From contig JAFSNR010000010.1 of assembly GCA_017443345.1 (NCBI GenBank), positions 1 through 46,831 of the forward strand: a DNA stretch of 46,831 bases, read 5' to 3'. Position 1 is the first letter of the stretch, and the number at the start of each line of letters is the position of its first letter. The position numbers and the translations under genes were made by a program. The notes under the pieces are model-generated. The model made no database searches and was not told the origin of the DNA. It saw only the letters and a list, made by a program, of their open reading frames with translations. The stretch comes from Prevotella sp. GTDB taxonomy: Bacteria > Bacteroidota > Bacteroidia > Bacteroidales > Bacteroidaceae. Positions 17,975-26,366 of the stretch are shown here, in pieces.

Positions 17975-19532
17975 ATTAAATAAGCTGACTATCGGCGAGT
18001 TTGTGAAGGCTTGTCTCGCCAAATGGAAATGGTTTGTGGGCTCAGTGGTGGTGATCATGCTGCTGGCCATCGCCTACCTGGTGGTGACGCCGCCGAAGTA
18101 TACGAAGAAGGCTCAGGTGCTCGTGAAGGACGAGAGCGGTATGGGCGCTCTTATGGGACAGTTGGGAGGACTGGCCGAACTGGGTGGACTCATCGGTATG
18201 GGCGGTTCGTCGAACGTCTACAATGAACTCTACGCCATGCAGTCACCTTGGTTGCTGCTGAACGTGGTGAACCAGTTGCACCTCGACATGAGTTACACCA
18301 TCAAGGGCATCCGTAATAAGGATCTCTACGCAGAGGAGCTGCCCATCACCGTCGACTTCAAGGATATCACTGAGGAGGACGATGTGCGCATGAAGCTCGA
18401 CCTCAACAAGAACGGCGACATCAAGATCTACAAGCTGAAGAAGAACGACGACAAATACGACGACGAACTAACAGGCAAGGTAGGTCAGACTCTGAAGAGC
18501 TCCATCGGCACCATCGAAATAAAGGCAACCCCCTACCTGCCCCAGATGAAAGACGACGAAGTAACCATCACCGTTAAGCGCACAGAACCGATGGCGATGG
18601 TGGAACACTTGAAGAAAAAGAAACTGACCGTTGCTGTCAGCAATCGTGAGGCTTCGATTATCGACATTCAATACAAGGATGTCTCAAGACGTCGCGCCAC
18701 AGATGTCATCAATGCCATTATCGCAGAATACCGCAAGGAGTCTAAAGAGGACAAAGAGGCTGAGGCGCAAGTATCTGAACGCTATGTCATAGAGCGTCTG
18801 GCCTCGTTGGAGAATGAGCTGAAGAACATCGGACAGCGCGTAGCCGACTATAAGGGCAAGACGATGATGCCTGATATCGAAGTGATGGCCAAAGTGTATG
18901 CTGAGAGTGCAAAGGACATTTCAGAAGCTCTGCTAGAACTGAACAACAAGCTCTACGCTGTAGAAGCCATCCGCGACTATCTGAAAGACGATTCGAAAAA
19001 AGGCGAACTGCTGCCTGCCCTGCTGATATCTGAGAAGGATGGCGGTCTGGGCGACCAGGTGGGCGATTACAACAAGCTACAGCTACAACGTCAGAAGATT
19101 GTAGCCAGTTCGAGTAAGGAGAGTCCGCTGGTAAAAGATATCGACCTGCAACTCGCAGCGATGCACGATGCCGTTCTGGCTTCTGCCGAGAATGCCATCA
19201 CCCAGCTGAAACTTCAGCTGAAGAGTGTTACATCGAAAGAGAGTGAGGGCAAGCAACTGATAGCCTCAGCACCTAAGAAGTATATTGAAGGTCTAACAGA
19301 CGAGGAAGACCTGAAGATGCTCAGTCTGGTTCGCGTATTCCTGCTGCAGAAGCGCGAGGAGGCACAGATGACCAAGGCACTGAAAACGGACATCCGCGTG
19401 CTGACTCCCCCTCTTGGCGTCAAGGAGCAGAGTTCGCCCAACAAGAAGATCATTATCCTCTGTGCATTCCTACTGGGACTCTTTATCCCTGCCTGTTCTA
19501 TCATTTTTCGTGCACACCTCAGAAGAGAATAA
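17961..19532 (+). CDS. Chain-length determinant protein (Wzz/GNVR family, no kinase domain)
   Basis: 523 residues. It sets polysaccharide length as a polysaccharide co-polymerase in the inner membrane. TM1 is about residues 22-42 (WFVGSVVVIMLLAIAYLVV), followed by the Wzz domain (PPKYTKKAQVLVKDESG), a long helical hairpin (about 230-430) and the C-terminal GNVR-like element with TM2 (about 495-515). There is no C-terminal BY-kinase, unlike Wzc. The start is inside the heptamer array: ATG 17961 is the only array ATG in the right frame apart from more distant ones, giving MKNEELNKLTIGEF. The stop TAA is followed at once by the GTG of the next gene. Confidence 0.9.
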   Translation: MKNEELNKLTIGEFVKACLAKWKWFVGSVVVIMLLAIAYLVVTPPKYTKKAQVLVKDESGMGALMGQLGGLAELGGLIGMGGSSNVYNELYAMQSPWLLLNVVNQLHLDMSYTIKGIRNKDLYAEELPITVDFKDITEEDDVRMKLDLNKNGDIKIYKLKKNDDKYDDELTGKVGQTLKSSIGTIEIKATPYLPQMKDDEVTITVKRTEPMAMVEHLKKKKLTVAVSNREASIIDIQYKDVSRRRATDVINAIIAEYRKESKEDKEAEAQVSERYVIERLASLENELKNIGQRVADYKGKTMMPDIEVMAKVYAESAKDISEALLELNNKLYAVEAIRDYLKDDSKKGELLPALLISEKDGGLGDQVGDYNKLQLQRQKIVASSSKESPLVKDIDLQLAAMHDAVLASAENAITQLKLQLKSVTSKESEGKQLIASAPKKYIEGLTDEEDLKMLSLVRVFLLQKREEAQMTKALKTDIRVLTPPLGVKEQSSPNKKIIILCAFLLGLFIPACSIIFRAHLRRE

Positions 19533-20768
19533 GTGGTTGATCTGAGCCAGTTATCCATCGTCATGATTCTCCTGATGGAGGTATCGTGTCTGACATACCT
19601 TGAATATCGGGCATGGCATACGTTCTATACGCCGTTATGCGCCCTGATGTTACCTTATGTCGCCGTATTGCTGATTACGATTTCGATAGCTGGCAACTTT
19701 GGGTTCGTGAACTTCAACTACGATAGTATCTTTATATGGATCTATGGGCTGCCGCTCTTTGCGCTACCAAGCTATATGGCCTCAGCTCTGCTGCAGCATT
19801 ACGATCTGCCAGTAAAGACGACTATCGAGGACAACAGGGAGAAATTGTCGCCTATCCTTATTTTATCAGGAGCCATACTGGTTGTGGCACTACTCTTCAA
19901 ACTTTATCAGACCATCTCGCACGGCTTTAATCTTTTTGGAACAGAAGAGTTTACTGAGGAGTTCAGTGGCAAAGGTGTCTGGGCACATCTCAGAGAAATG
20001 ATCATGCCGCTGCTGATACTCTCGCTCTACTACGTCAAGAAGAAGAAGAACTTCCTGCTCTGGATACTCATTGCGCTCATGCTGGTTATCCAATTCAGCT
20101 ATATGGTGAAGGGCGCTATTATCATCGCAGTGGTATCTGCACTTCTCATGCGGCTCTATACAGGCAAGACCCATATGAATTTAACACTGGTTCTAGGCGT
20201 CATCATTGGTGCTGTACTGGTGTTCTATATGATCTACATGGTGATTCCTCTTCTGGGTAACGATGGTGAGGCGAATATGAATCTGGTGGAGTTCATTGCC
20301 CGACATTTCGTACACTATTTCACCAGCGGAACTCTGGGATGGAGCTATGACCTGGATCAGGGCATTCCTGACCACAATAACATATCCTACATCTTTGCGC
20401 CATTCGTCAACATCTACAACGCCCTTGCAGGTAATGAACTGATATCGCCCGTGAACCATATCTACTGGAACACAGGCATATCCTATACCAACGTAAGAAC
20501 ATTCTTCGGCACGATCTGCGTCTACACCAATGCCATTGAGTTCATCACCTATACCCTCGTCATCAGTTCTGTGATCTATACGTGGAAGGTGATGGCAGTG
20601 CTGTTCAGGAACGTGTACATCCATACCATCCTCTTCTATTATTGCGGTCTTCTGGCAATGGGATGGTTTGAGTTTTATTTCTTCCACCTCTCTTTCATTG
20701 AGATTCCTATTTTCGTCCTTTTCTATGCCTGGATATCAAGAAAGGAGGTAGCCCTTGGCCAGCGTTAA
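19533..20768 (+). CDS. Oligosaccharide repeat-unit polymerase (Wzy-type)
   Basis: 411 residues if started at GTG 19533, directly after the preceding TAA; ATG 19563 is the alternative. About eleven membrane segments, with a large periplasmic-type loop after residue 240 (GDGEANMNLVEFIARHFVHYFTSGTLGWSYDLDQG), typical of Wzy polymerases, which are otherwise poorly conserved. It joins undecaprenyl-linked repeat units in the periplasm. Position between the chain-length protein and the flippase supports the call. Its last 14 bp overlap the next gene. Confidence 0.75.
   Translation: MVDLSQLSIVMILLMEVSCLTYLEYRAWHTFYTPLCALMLPYVAVLLITISIAGNFGFVNFNYDSIFIWIYGLPLFALPSYMASALLQHYDLPVKTTIEDNREKLSPILILSGAILVVALLFKLYQTISHGFNLFGTEEFTEEFSGKGVWAHLREMIMPLLILSLYYVKKKKNFLLWILIALMLVIQFSYMVKGAIIIAVVSALLMRLYTGKTHMNLTLVLGVIIGAVLVFYMIYMVIPLLGNDGEANMNLVEFIARHFVHYFTSGTLGWSYDLDQGIPDHNNISYIFAPFVNIYNALAGNELISPVNHIYWNTGISYTNVRTFFGTICVYTNAIEFITYTLVISSVIYTWKVMAVLFRNVYIHTILFYYCGLLAMGWFEFYFFHLSFIEIPIFVLFYAWISRKEVALGQR
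20742..20749 (+). promoter_or_regulatory. Strong Shine-Dalgarno AAGGAGGT for a TTG start
   Basis: AAGGAGGT lies inside the wzy-like coding region, 5 nt before TTG 20755. Such matches are rare in this window and in Bacteroidetes generally, and it decides the start of the flippase gene. Confidence 0.75.
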
Positions 20769-22197
20769 GCGGAATCTTGCCTACAGCACACTGCTCACGA
20801 TGAGTACGTATCTCGTACCATTGATTGTGTTCCCATATATCAGCAGGGTTTTAGGAGTTGGCGGCATCGGCATCGTGGATACAGTAGACAACATGATTGA
20901 CTACTGCATCCTTTTCTCGATGATGGGTCTGACCTCAGTCGGTGTGAGGGAGATTGCCAAGAATAAGGACAACCCAGAGGCATTGAGTCAGACCTTTACA
21001 GACTTGTTTGCGCTCAACTTGTGTTCGACGTTATTGATTGCTGTGGTATTCGGTCTGATTGTCGCACTCTCTCCAACATTACAGGACTATGGGCTGCTCA
21101 TTCCCATCGGCATTCTCAAACTAGTAGCCAACCTATTCTGGATAGAGTGGTTCTATAATGGACTCGAAGAGTTCAGATATATCACCCTGCGATCCATCAT
21201 CCTGCGCACGATATTCGTTCTGGCTGTGTTCCTGCTAGTCCATCGCGAAACCGATGTGACAGTCTACTATGCCCTTTTCGCAGGTATCACTGTTGGCAAC
21301 GCCGTCTGCAATTGGTATCACAAGCGCACCTATCTCCACTGGGATTTAAGACGCGCCCATATCAAGCGCTACTTCAAACCTTTCTTCATGTTGGGCATAT
21401 TCGCCATGCTCTCGGCAGTCTACTTCAAACTGTCATTGCCTGTACTCAGTTTCATCACGGATAACAAAGAGGCTGGCAACTATGCCACTGCTACGCGTGT
21501 CTATCAGGTAGTGATAGCCCTAATCAGCACTTTGACTGCTGTTATGATTCCAAGGATGAGTGTCCTGATAAAGGAGAATCAATTCGATAAGGTCAGGCAA
21601 TATACCGATGTCGCTTTCAAACTGCTATTTCTGTTCTCATTCCCCATCATCTGTTTCGTAGAACTCTTTGCGCCTGACATCATCCGGCTATTTGCGGGAG
21701 CAGGCTTTGAAGGAGCCATCTTGCCCATGCGTATCATTATGCTACAGCTCATTGTCATTGGTGCAGAAAAGATCATCGTACTGCAGCTGTTGGTGCCACT
21801 CAGGAAAGATAATACCATTGTGAAGGCAGGCCTCGCTGGCGTAGTGGTATGGACCTTGCTCACGATGCTGCTGGTTCCAAGATTCAGCAGCATAGGGACT
21901 GCGATGGTATGGGTGGCAGCAGAGACAACGGTTCTCACTATCGCTACCATCGAGACCAGCCGCTCTTTAGACATACGTTTCCCCTTCCGTCAGTTGTTCC
22001 TGTCTGTTGGTTTTGCACTTCCTTATCTGTTGATAGGATGGCTAGTACTCATGATAACCCATCAGCCTGTCATCAGAATTCTTCTTTGTATTCCCCTGTT
22101 CACAGCTTATGCATCAGTACTTGAGGCAAAAGTCTATCAGACTGGTATCATCAAGACCATCTCCAACATCATATTCAAGACATCAGACCATGCATAA
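20755..22197 (+). CDS. Oligosaccharide flippase (Wzx, MATE/MOP superfamily)
   Basis: 480 residues, TTG start (MASVKRNLAYSTLLTMSTYLVPLIVFPYISRVLGVGGIG). The N terminus with N-PLI-FPY-SRVLG is the classic Wzx signature; about fourteen membrane segments follow. Wzx moves undecaprenyl-linked repeat units across the inner membrane. The TTG is supported by the perfect Shine-Dalgarno and by homology from the first residues; the next in-frame ATG would cut the first helix. Overlaps the previous gene by 14 bp and the next by 8 bp. Confidence 0.9.
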   Translation: MASVKRNLAYSTLLTMSTYLVPLIVFPYISRVLGVGGIGIVDTVDNMIDYCILFSMMGLTSVGVREIAKNKDNPEALSQTFTDLFALNLCSTLLIAVVFGLIVALSPTLQDYGLLIPIGILKLVANLFWIEWFYNGLEEFRYITLRSIILRTIFVLAVFLLVHRETDVTVYYALFAGITVGNAVCNWYHKRTYLHWDLRRAHIKRYFKPFFMLGIFAMLSAVYFKLSLPVLSFITDNKEAGNYATATRVYQVVIALISTLTAVMIPRMSVLIKENQFDKVRQYTDVAFKLLFLFSFPIICFVELFAPDIIRLFAGAGFEGAILPMRIIMLQLIVIGAEKIIVLQLLVPLRKDNTIVKAGLAGVVVWTLLTMLLVPRFSSIGTAMVWVAAETTVLTIATIETSRSLDIRFPFRQLFLSVGFALPYLLIGWLVLMITHQPVIRILLCIPLFTAYASVLEAKVYQTGIIKTISNIIFKTSDHA

Positions 22198-22978
22198 GAA
22201 GTTCGCTATCGGCATTGTTACCTATCAGCCTGACGAGCAACGACTGAAAGAGAACATCGCAGCTGCCAAGGTTCAACCTGAGGCAGGAGATATCCTGATA
22301 GCCGACAACGATAAAGGCGAGAACCTGGGTATGGCCAGCGGACTGAACCAACTATGCCAACAAGCTATCGATCTGGGGTATGAATGGGTGGTTACACTGG
22401 ATCAGGATTCTGTGATGCAACCAGGTACGCTCAGCGAGTTTACCCATTACACGGATTTGGAAGATGTGGCCATCATCTGTCCACGTATAGAGGATAGGAA
22501 CATGGGGCGTCAATACGCTCGTAGCGACAAAGGCACAGAGTACATTCAGCACTGCATTACAGCAGGAAACCTAGTCAGACTCTCTGCGTGGCAAGCCGTA
22601 GGAGGATTCTCTGAAGAACTATTTATCGATGGAGTAGACTTCGATTTCTGTATGAAGCTTCAGGAGCATGGCTACAAGATTCTGCGCACCAACAATGTCT
22701 TTTTGTTGCAGGAAGTGGGGCACGGACAAGCCATCAACCTACCCTTCCACAAACAGATCTCAATCCTTAATCACTCGCCCTTGCGACTCTACTACATCGC
22801 CAGGAACTATCTCTACATCGGTAGTCAGCATCGCCAACTACTCCACTGGGCCCTAGAGGTAACTAAGCGCATGCTCATCGTCGTCTGTTTCGAACAAGAC
22901 AAATGGAGGAAACTCTGCTACATGTTCACAGGCATCCGCCATTATCGCAAAGGTATCATGGGGAAGAAATCATCATAA
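22190..22978 (+). CDS. GT2 glycosyltransferase, rhamnosyltransferase-like
   Basis: 262 residues from ATG 22190 (MHKKFAIGIVTYQPDEQRLKENI). GT-A fold with YEWVVTLDQDSVM (DQDS as the DxD motif, about residues 67-70) and CITAGNLVRLSAWQAVGGFSEELFIDGVDFDFCMKLQEHG, a layout shared with RfbF-like rhamnosyltransferases. It would add a sugar to the lipid-linked repeat unit in the cytoplasm; donor and acceptor are unknown. The start overlaps the wzx stop (ATGCATAA). The longer frame from 22109 is rejected because it lies inside wzx. Confidence 0.85.
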   Translation: MHKKFAIGIVTYQPDEQRLKENIAAAKVQPEAGDILIADNDKGENLGMASGLNQLCQQAIDLGYEWVVTLDQDSVMQPGTLSEFTHYTDLEDVAIICPRIEDRNMGRQYARSDKGTEYIQHCITAGNLVRLSAWQAVGGFSEELFIDGVDFDFCMKLQEHGYKILRTNNVFLLQEVGHGQAINLPFHKQISILNHSPLRLYYIARNYLYIGSQHRQLLHWALEVTKRMLIVVCFEQDKWRKLCYMFTGIRHYRKGIMGKKSS

Positions 22979-22983
22979 CACAA

Positions 22984-23007
22984 AAAATCACACTTTTTTG
23001 TGATTTT
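22984..23007 (+). promoter_or_regulatory. Operator 1 of hipBST: TCACA-N6-TGTGA
   Basis: The core 22988-23003 reads TCACA, 6 nt, TGTGA, extended by AAAA/TTTT to a 9-bp half-site on each side. The same core with the same spacing occurs at 23049-23064. It lies just upstream of the -33 region. Confidence 0.8.
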
Positions 23008-23032
23008 GCTTGGAATTTTCGCTTTTATTTCT

Positions 23033-23040
23033 TACTTTTG
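23033..23040 (+). promoter_or_regulatory. -7 element TACTTTTG of hipBST
   Basis: TACTTTTG with CTTG 20 bp upstream (23009-23012) in the -33 position. It is placed between the two operators. Confidence 0.75.
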
Positions 23041-23048
23041 CACCAAAA

Positions 23049-23064
23049 TCACAATATAATGTGA
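23049..23064 (+). promoter_or_regulatory. Operator 2 of hipBST: TCACA-N6-TGTGA
   Basis: Second copy of the inverted repeat, spanning the probable transcription start and ending one base before the hipB ATG (23066). Binding here would block both polymerase and translation start. Confidence 0.8.
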
Positions 23065-23065
23065 A

Positions 23066-23260
23066 ATGAAGGAAATAGGAGAGATCATAAAACAAAGGCG
23101 TGTTAAGTTGGGAATTACTCAACTCATCTTAGCCCAATTGGCTGGTGTGGGCATTAACACTGTAGTAGCCATAGAACGTGGAGAGGGTAATCCTCGTCTG
23201 AAGACTCTGGAGGCAATAGCAGATACACTCGGAATGAAACTGGATTTAATACTGAAGTAA
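23066..23260 (+). CDS. hipB: HipB-type XRE-family antitoxin/repressor
   Basis: 64 residues, a bare Cro/C1-type HTH (MKEIGEIIKQRRVKLGITQLILAQLAGVGINTVVAIERGEGNPRLKTLEAIADTLG). HipB proteins repress their own operon and take part in the toxin complex. Shorter than E. coli HipB (88 aa), lacking its C-terminal tail. Two matched operators frame its promoter. The next gene follows after 6 bp. It heads a three-gene module set inside the polysaccharide locus. Confidence 0.9.
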   Translation: MKEIGEIIKQRRVKLGITQLILAQLAGVGINTVVAIERGEGNPRLKTLEAIADTLGMKLDLILK

Positions 23261-23266
23261 TAAACG

Positions 23267-23590
23267 ATGAGAGCCTGCAAAGTATATATTAACAAAAAGG
23301 AAGCTGGACTCTTGGAAGAAACCGACGAGAAAAAGTATGTTTTCACATATTCCAACGATTATATTGCAGCAGGGAATCGACTGCCTGTCTGTATAGCTAT
23401 GCCTGTAAGGGAAGAGCCTTACAAATCGGACTATCTTTTCCCTTATTTCTTCAATATGCTCTCAGAAGGAGCAAACAGGAAGACGCAATCCATGTTGCTC
23501 CATATCGATGAGGATGATGACTTTGGGATCCTCTTAGCTACAGCACAAGTTGACACCATCGGTGCAGTAACCATTAAACCAATCAAATGA
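23267..23590 (+). CDS. hipS: HipS-type protein (HipA N-subdomain-like) of a HipBST system
   Basis: 107 residues (MRACKVYINKKEAGLLEE ... RLPVCIAMPVREEPYKSDYLFPYFFNMLSEGANRK ... DFGILLATAQVDTIGAVTIKP). This matches the N-terminal 'couple_hipA' subdomain of HipA as a separate protein. In the E. coli O127 HipBST system HipS is the antitoxin that neutralises the HipT kinase. The last bases overlap the HipT start (ATGA), so HipS and HipT are made in coupled amounts. Function is assigned by family and gene order. Confidence 0.88.
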   Translation: MRACKVYINKKEAGLLEETDEKKYVFTYSNDYIAAGNRLPVCIAMPVREEPYKSDYLFPYFFNMLSEGANRKTQSMLLHIDEDDDFGILLATAQVDTIGAVTIKPIK

Positions 23591-24525
23591 TGGAGCCAAA
23601 GAACACACCCCGCTGGAAGCCTGTCGTTTTCCACTTGCCATATGACAGCCCCCTTGATGACTTGACGGTTGAGATTGCTATGAATAATGTGGGCAGAATT
23701 TCCCTTTCAGGAGTCCAACCTAAATATTCACTCGTAAAAGGCGAAGACGGACAGTTGCGTTATTCAAAAGAAAACGAGCAAGGGACTTATATGATGAAGC
23801 TGGCACCTACTGCCTATTTTCGTCATCTTCAGGATTTCCCTGCCAATGAACATCTGACCATGAGCATCGCCTCTCATGTGTTCAGCATTGAAACAGCAGA
23901 ATGTGCGATGGGATTCTTCCGTAACGGGCATCCTGCCTATATTACCAAAAGGTTTGATATTGATCCTGACGGCAGCAAGTTCGTACAAGAAGACCTTGCC
24001 TCAATAGCAGGATTTACGGATGTAAAAGGGGGAACCGACTATAAGTATTCTAACCTCAGCTATGAGGAATGCGGACAACTGATAGCAGAACACGTCAATG
24101 CCAAACCCGTCGAATTACTCAAATTCTTCAGGTTAGTGCTCTTCAACTTCCTTTTTCTCAATAACGATGCCCATCTGAAGAACTTCTCACTTATCAATCG
24201 AGGGGAAGAGTATCAGTTGGCCCCCGCATACGATTTAATGAACACCTCATTCCATCTGAGTAACTACAATAATATCTTCGCACTCGATAAAGGGCTGTTC
24301 AAAGAAGGGATGAATCTGTCAGACACCCGTTGGGTTACGCGTGATGATTTTATTGAATTCGGAAAGCGACTTGGATTACCTGAAAAGACTGTTTTCTTAT
24401 TCATCAATCAGATGACAGCCCAAGAAGAGAAAGTCAGATGGTTTGCAGAGCACTCGTTCTTAACAGAAGAGTTAAAGAAGCTGTATTGGAAAGATTACCA
24501 TTTCCGTTGCTCAATGCTGAAATAA
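23587..24525 (+). CDS. hipT: HipT-type Ser/Thr kinase toxin of a HipBST system
   Basis: 312 residues counting from the first of two Met codons (23587, 23590). HipT/HipA kinases phosphorylate proteins of translation such as aminoacyl-tRNA synthetases. Visible: the Gly-loop Ser pair S39-L-S41 followed by GVQPK (the SxS regulatory motif of HipT), lysine in MMKLAP (K71), catalytic NNDAHLKNF (182-190; D184, N189) and the metal-binding YDLMNT (D206). All catalytic residues are intact. It lacks the N-subdomain, which is supplied by HipS. Followed 11 bp later by a GT2 gene, so the module is embedded in the polysaccharide operon. Confidence 0.9.
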   Translation: MMEPKNTPRWKPVVFHLPYDSPLDDLTVEIAMNNVGRISLSGVQPKYSLVKGEDGQLRYSKENEQGTYMMKLAPTAYFRHLQDFPANEHLTMSIASHVFSIETAECAMGFFRNGHPAYITKRFDIDPDGSKFVQEDLASIAGFTDVKGGTDYKYSNLSYEECGQLIAEHVNAKPVELLKFFRLVLFNFLFLNNDAHLKNFSLINRGEEYQLAPAYDLMNTSFHLSNYNNIFALDKGLFKEGMNLSDTRWVTRDDFIEFGKRLGLPEKTVFLFINQMTAQEEKVRWFAEHSFLTEELKKLYWKDYHFRCSMLK

Positions 24526-24536
24526 AGATTACCTAT

Positions 24537-25277
24537 ATGAAAAAGATTGCCCTATTCTGTGTATCATATCAGTCGGACAAGGAGTGCGAAGCGTATTTAA
24601 CCTCTGTAGACACTGCTGTTAAAAAAGCGGCTAACGAGGTGACCGTCGATGTCTTTGTAGCCAATAACACGAAGGATGATAATCCTGGTTACTTCGGAGC
24701 CATTAAGAGACTGATGGATGATCTGGATGTCACGAGCTATGACTATACCATTATCAGCAACGTAGACCTGGCAGTAGAGGAGGATTTCTTCCTGAAACTG
24801 GCGAATTACAAATATGACAAGCATACGGGTTGGATAGCGCCTCAAATATGGTCACAGCTTGAGGGAAGGGATCGGAATCCCCAAAGGCTGGAACGACCCA
24901 CGCTCAAAAAAATGAAGATTCTGAAGGCTTTCTATCAATATCCTATCCTCGATACGCTTTACCATCAGACAGTCTATCGCAGAAAGAGATACCACGCTGA
25001 AGCCCCAGCGGGTACTATCTATGCAGGGCACGGTTCACTCATCATCCTCACAAAAGCCTATTTCCAAAAGTATAGAATCATCGACTACCCTATGTTCCTG
25101 TTCTGCGAAGAACTCTTCTTGGCAGAGAACTGTAGAAAGGCTGGGTTGAAAGTGGTTTATGAGCCCAGTATCAAAGTAAGCGATAAAGAACATGTTTCCG
25201 TAGGAAAGATGTCTCACAAAGACTATTGCCGTCATAATCTTGCTGCTATGAACTATATTCTTCAGAATTTTTACTGA
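24537..25277 (+). CDS. GT2-like glycosyltransferase
   Basis: 246 residues from ATG 24537 (MKKIALFCVSYQSDKECEAYLTSVDTA). GT-A fold with DVFVANNTKDDN, DYTIISNVDLAVEEDF (the VD-containing donor motif) and the acceptor region AGHGSLIILTKAYFQKYRIIDYPMFLFCEELFLAENCRKAG. It resembles capsular GT2 enzymes; the sugar is unknown. The longer frame from 24438 overlaps hipT and is rejected. It is AT-richer than the genes after 25341. It ends before an internal promoter. Confidence 0.8.
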   Translation: MKKIALFCVSYQSDKECEAYLTSVDTAVKKAANEVTVDVFVANNTKDDNPGYFGAIKRLMDDLDVTSYDYTIISNVDLAVEEDFFLKLANYKYDKHTGWIAPQIWSQLEGRDRNPQRLERPTLKKMKILKAFYQYPILDTLYHQTVYRRKRYHAEAPAGTIYAGHGSLIILTKAYFQKYRIIDYPMFLFCEELFLAENCRKAGLKVVYEPSIKVSDKEHVSVGKMSHKDYCRHNLAAMNYILQNFY

Positions 25278-25279
25278 TT

Positions 25280-25330
25280 TTACGAAAAAAAGACGTACCT
25301 TTGCGCACTAATTACGAAAAAAGTACGTTA
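25280..25330 (+). promoter_or_regulatory. Internal promoter with a 32-bp-spaced direct repeat
   Basis: -7 TACCTTTG (25296-25303). TTACGAAAAAA occurs at 25280 and again at 25312, each followed by a variant of GACGTA/GTACGT. The two copies flank the -7 box three helical turns apart. It would allow the second half of the locus to be expressed independently. Confidence 0.6.
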
Positions 25331-25340
25331 TAAGTATAGA

Positions 25341-26363
25341 ATGAACGTTCGAAAGGTGTCAGTCATTTGTCCTGTCTTCAATGAAGAAAGATTCATTGAA
25401 GCATGCATCGTGTCTATCATCGAACAGGATTATCCGCAGGATATGATGGAGGTATTGTTCGTCGACGGACGCAGCACTGACAAGACACGTGAGATTATCG
25501 AGTGCTATATGAAGCAGTATCCGTTTATCAAACTGCTCGACAACCCTGAACGCATCGTGCCCTACGCCCTGAACAGAGGACTGGAGGCTGCAAAGGGTGA
25601 AGTCATCATGCGACTCGACGGACACTGCACCTACCCCACGAACTACATCTCGGAGCTCGTGAGATACCTCTACCAGCTGAATGCCGACAACGTGGGTGGC
25701 GTGTGGAACACCCAGCCTGCGAAGGATACGCCCGTCTGTCAGGCCATCGCCCAGGCATCGAGCCATCCCTTCGGCGTAGGCGGTTCGATGCACAAGATCG
25801 GAGCGTCGAAAATCATTGAGACGGATACGGTGCCTTTCGGCTGTTACAAGCGTGAGGTGTTTGAGAAGACAGGTCCCTTCGATACCGACCTGGTGAGAAA
25901 TCAGGACGACGAGTTCAACGGACGCCTGCAGAACCTGGGAGGCAAGATCTACCTGATTCCGCAAGTCATCATCAACTACACAGCGCGCGACACCCTCTGC
26001 AAGATGCGGAAGATGTACTATCAGTACGGTCTCTACAAGCCGCTGGTGAGCAAGAAACTGGGTGCGCCGGCGACTGTCAGACAGTTCTTCCCACTGGTGT
26101 TCCTCCTGGGACTGATCTTCGGTGGAATCGCCAGCATCTTCTCGCCCTACATCCTGCATGCCTACACGACGTTCCTGATGCTCTATCTCTTTATCGGCAT
26201 CGTGGTAGGCAGCATGAGTGCCATCCGTATGCATCAGCCCCTGTTGGCATTGCTGATGCCCTACGTGTTCTTTAATATCCACATGAGTTACGGCATCGGC
26301 TATCTCGTTGGTATCTTCAACGTGATCGGCAAACGTACCACTCAGGTTAAACCCAACAGATAA
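25341..26363 (+). CDS. ExoA-like GT2 glycosyltransferase with C-terminal membrane segments
   Basis: 340 residues. N-terminal GT-A domain: VSVICPVFNEERFIEACIVSIIEQDYP, VLFVDGRSTDKT, EVIMRLDGHCTYP (DGH as the DxD equivalent), and RNQDDEFNGRLQNLGGKIYL. Three to four hydrophobic segments follow (about 250-330). The pattern matches succinoglycan ExoA, a beta-1,3-glucosyltransferase, and related capsule enzymes. First gene after the internal promoter; 3 bp before the aminotransferase gene. Sequence here is noticeably richer in G+C than in 22190-25277. Confidence 0.85.
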   Translation: MNVRKVSVICPVFNEERFIEACIVSIIEQDYPQDMMEVLFVDGRSTDKTREIIECYMKQYPFIKLLDNPERIVPYALNRGLEAAKGEVIMRLDGHCTYPTNYISELVRYLYQLNADNVGGVWNTQPAKDTPVCQAIAQASSHPFGVGGSMHKIGASKIIETDTVPFGCYKREVFEKTGPFDTDLVRNQDDEFNGRLQNLGGKIYLIPQVIINYTARDTLCKMRKMYYQYGLYKPLVSKKLGAPATVRQFFPLVFLLGLIFGGIASIFSPYILHAYTTFLMLYLFIGIVVGSMSAIRMHQPLLALLMPYVFFNIHMSYGIGYLVGIFNVIGKRTTQVKPNR

Positions 26364-26366
26364 GCA

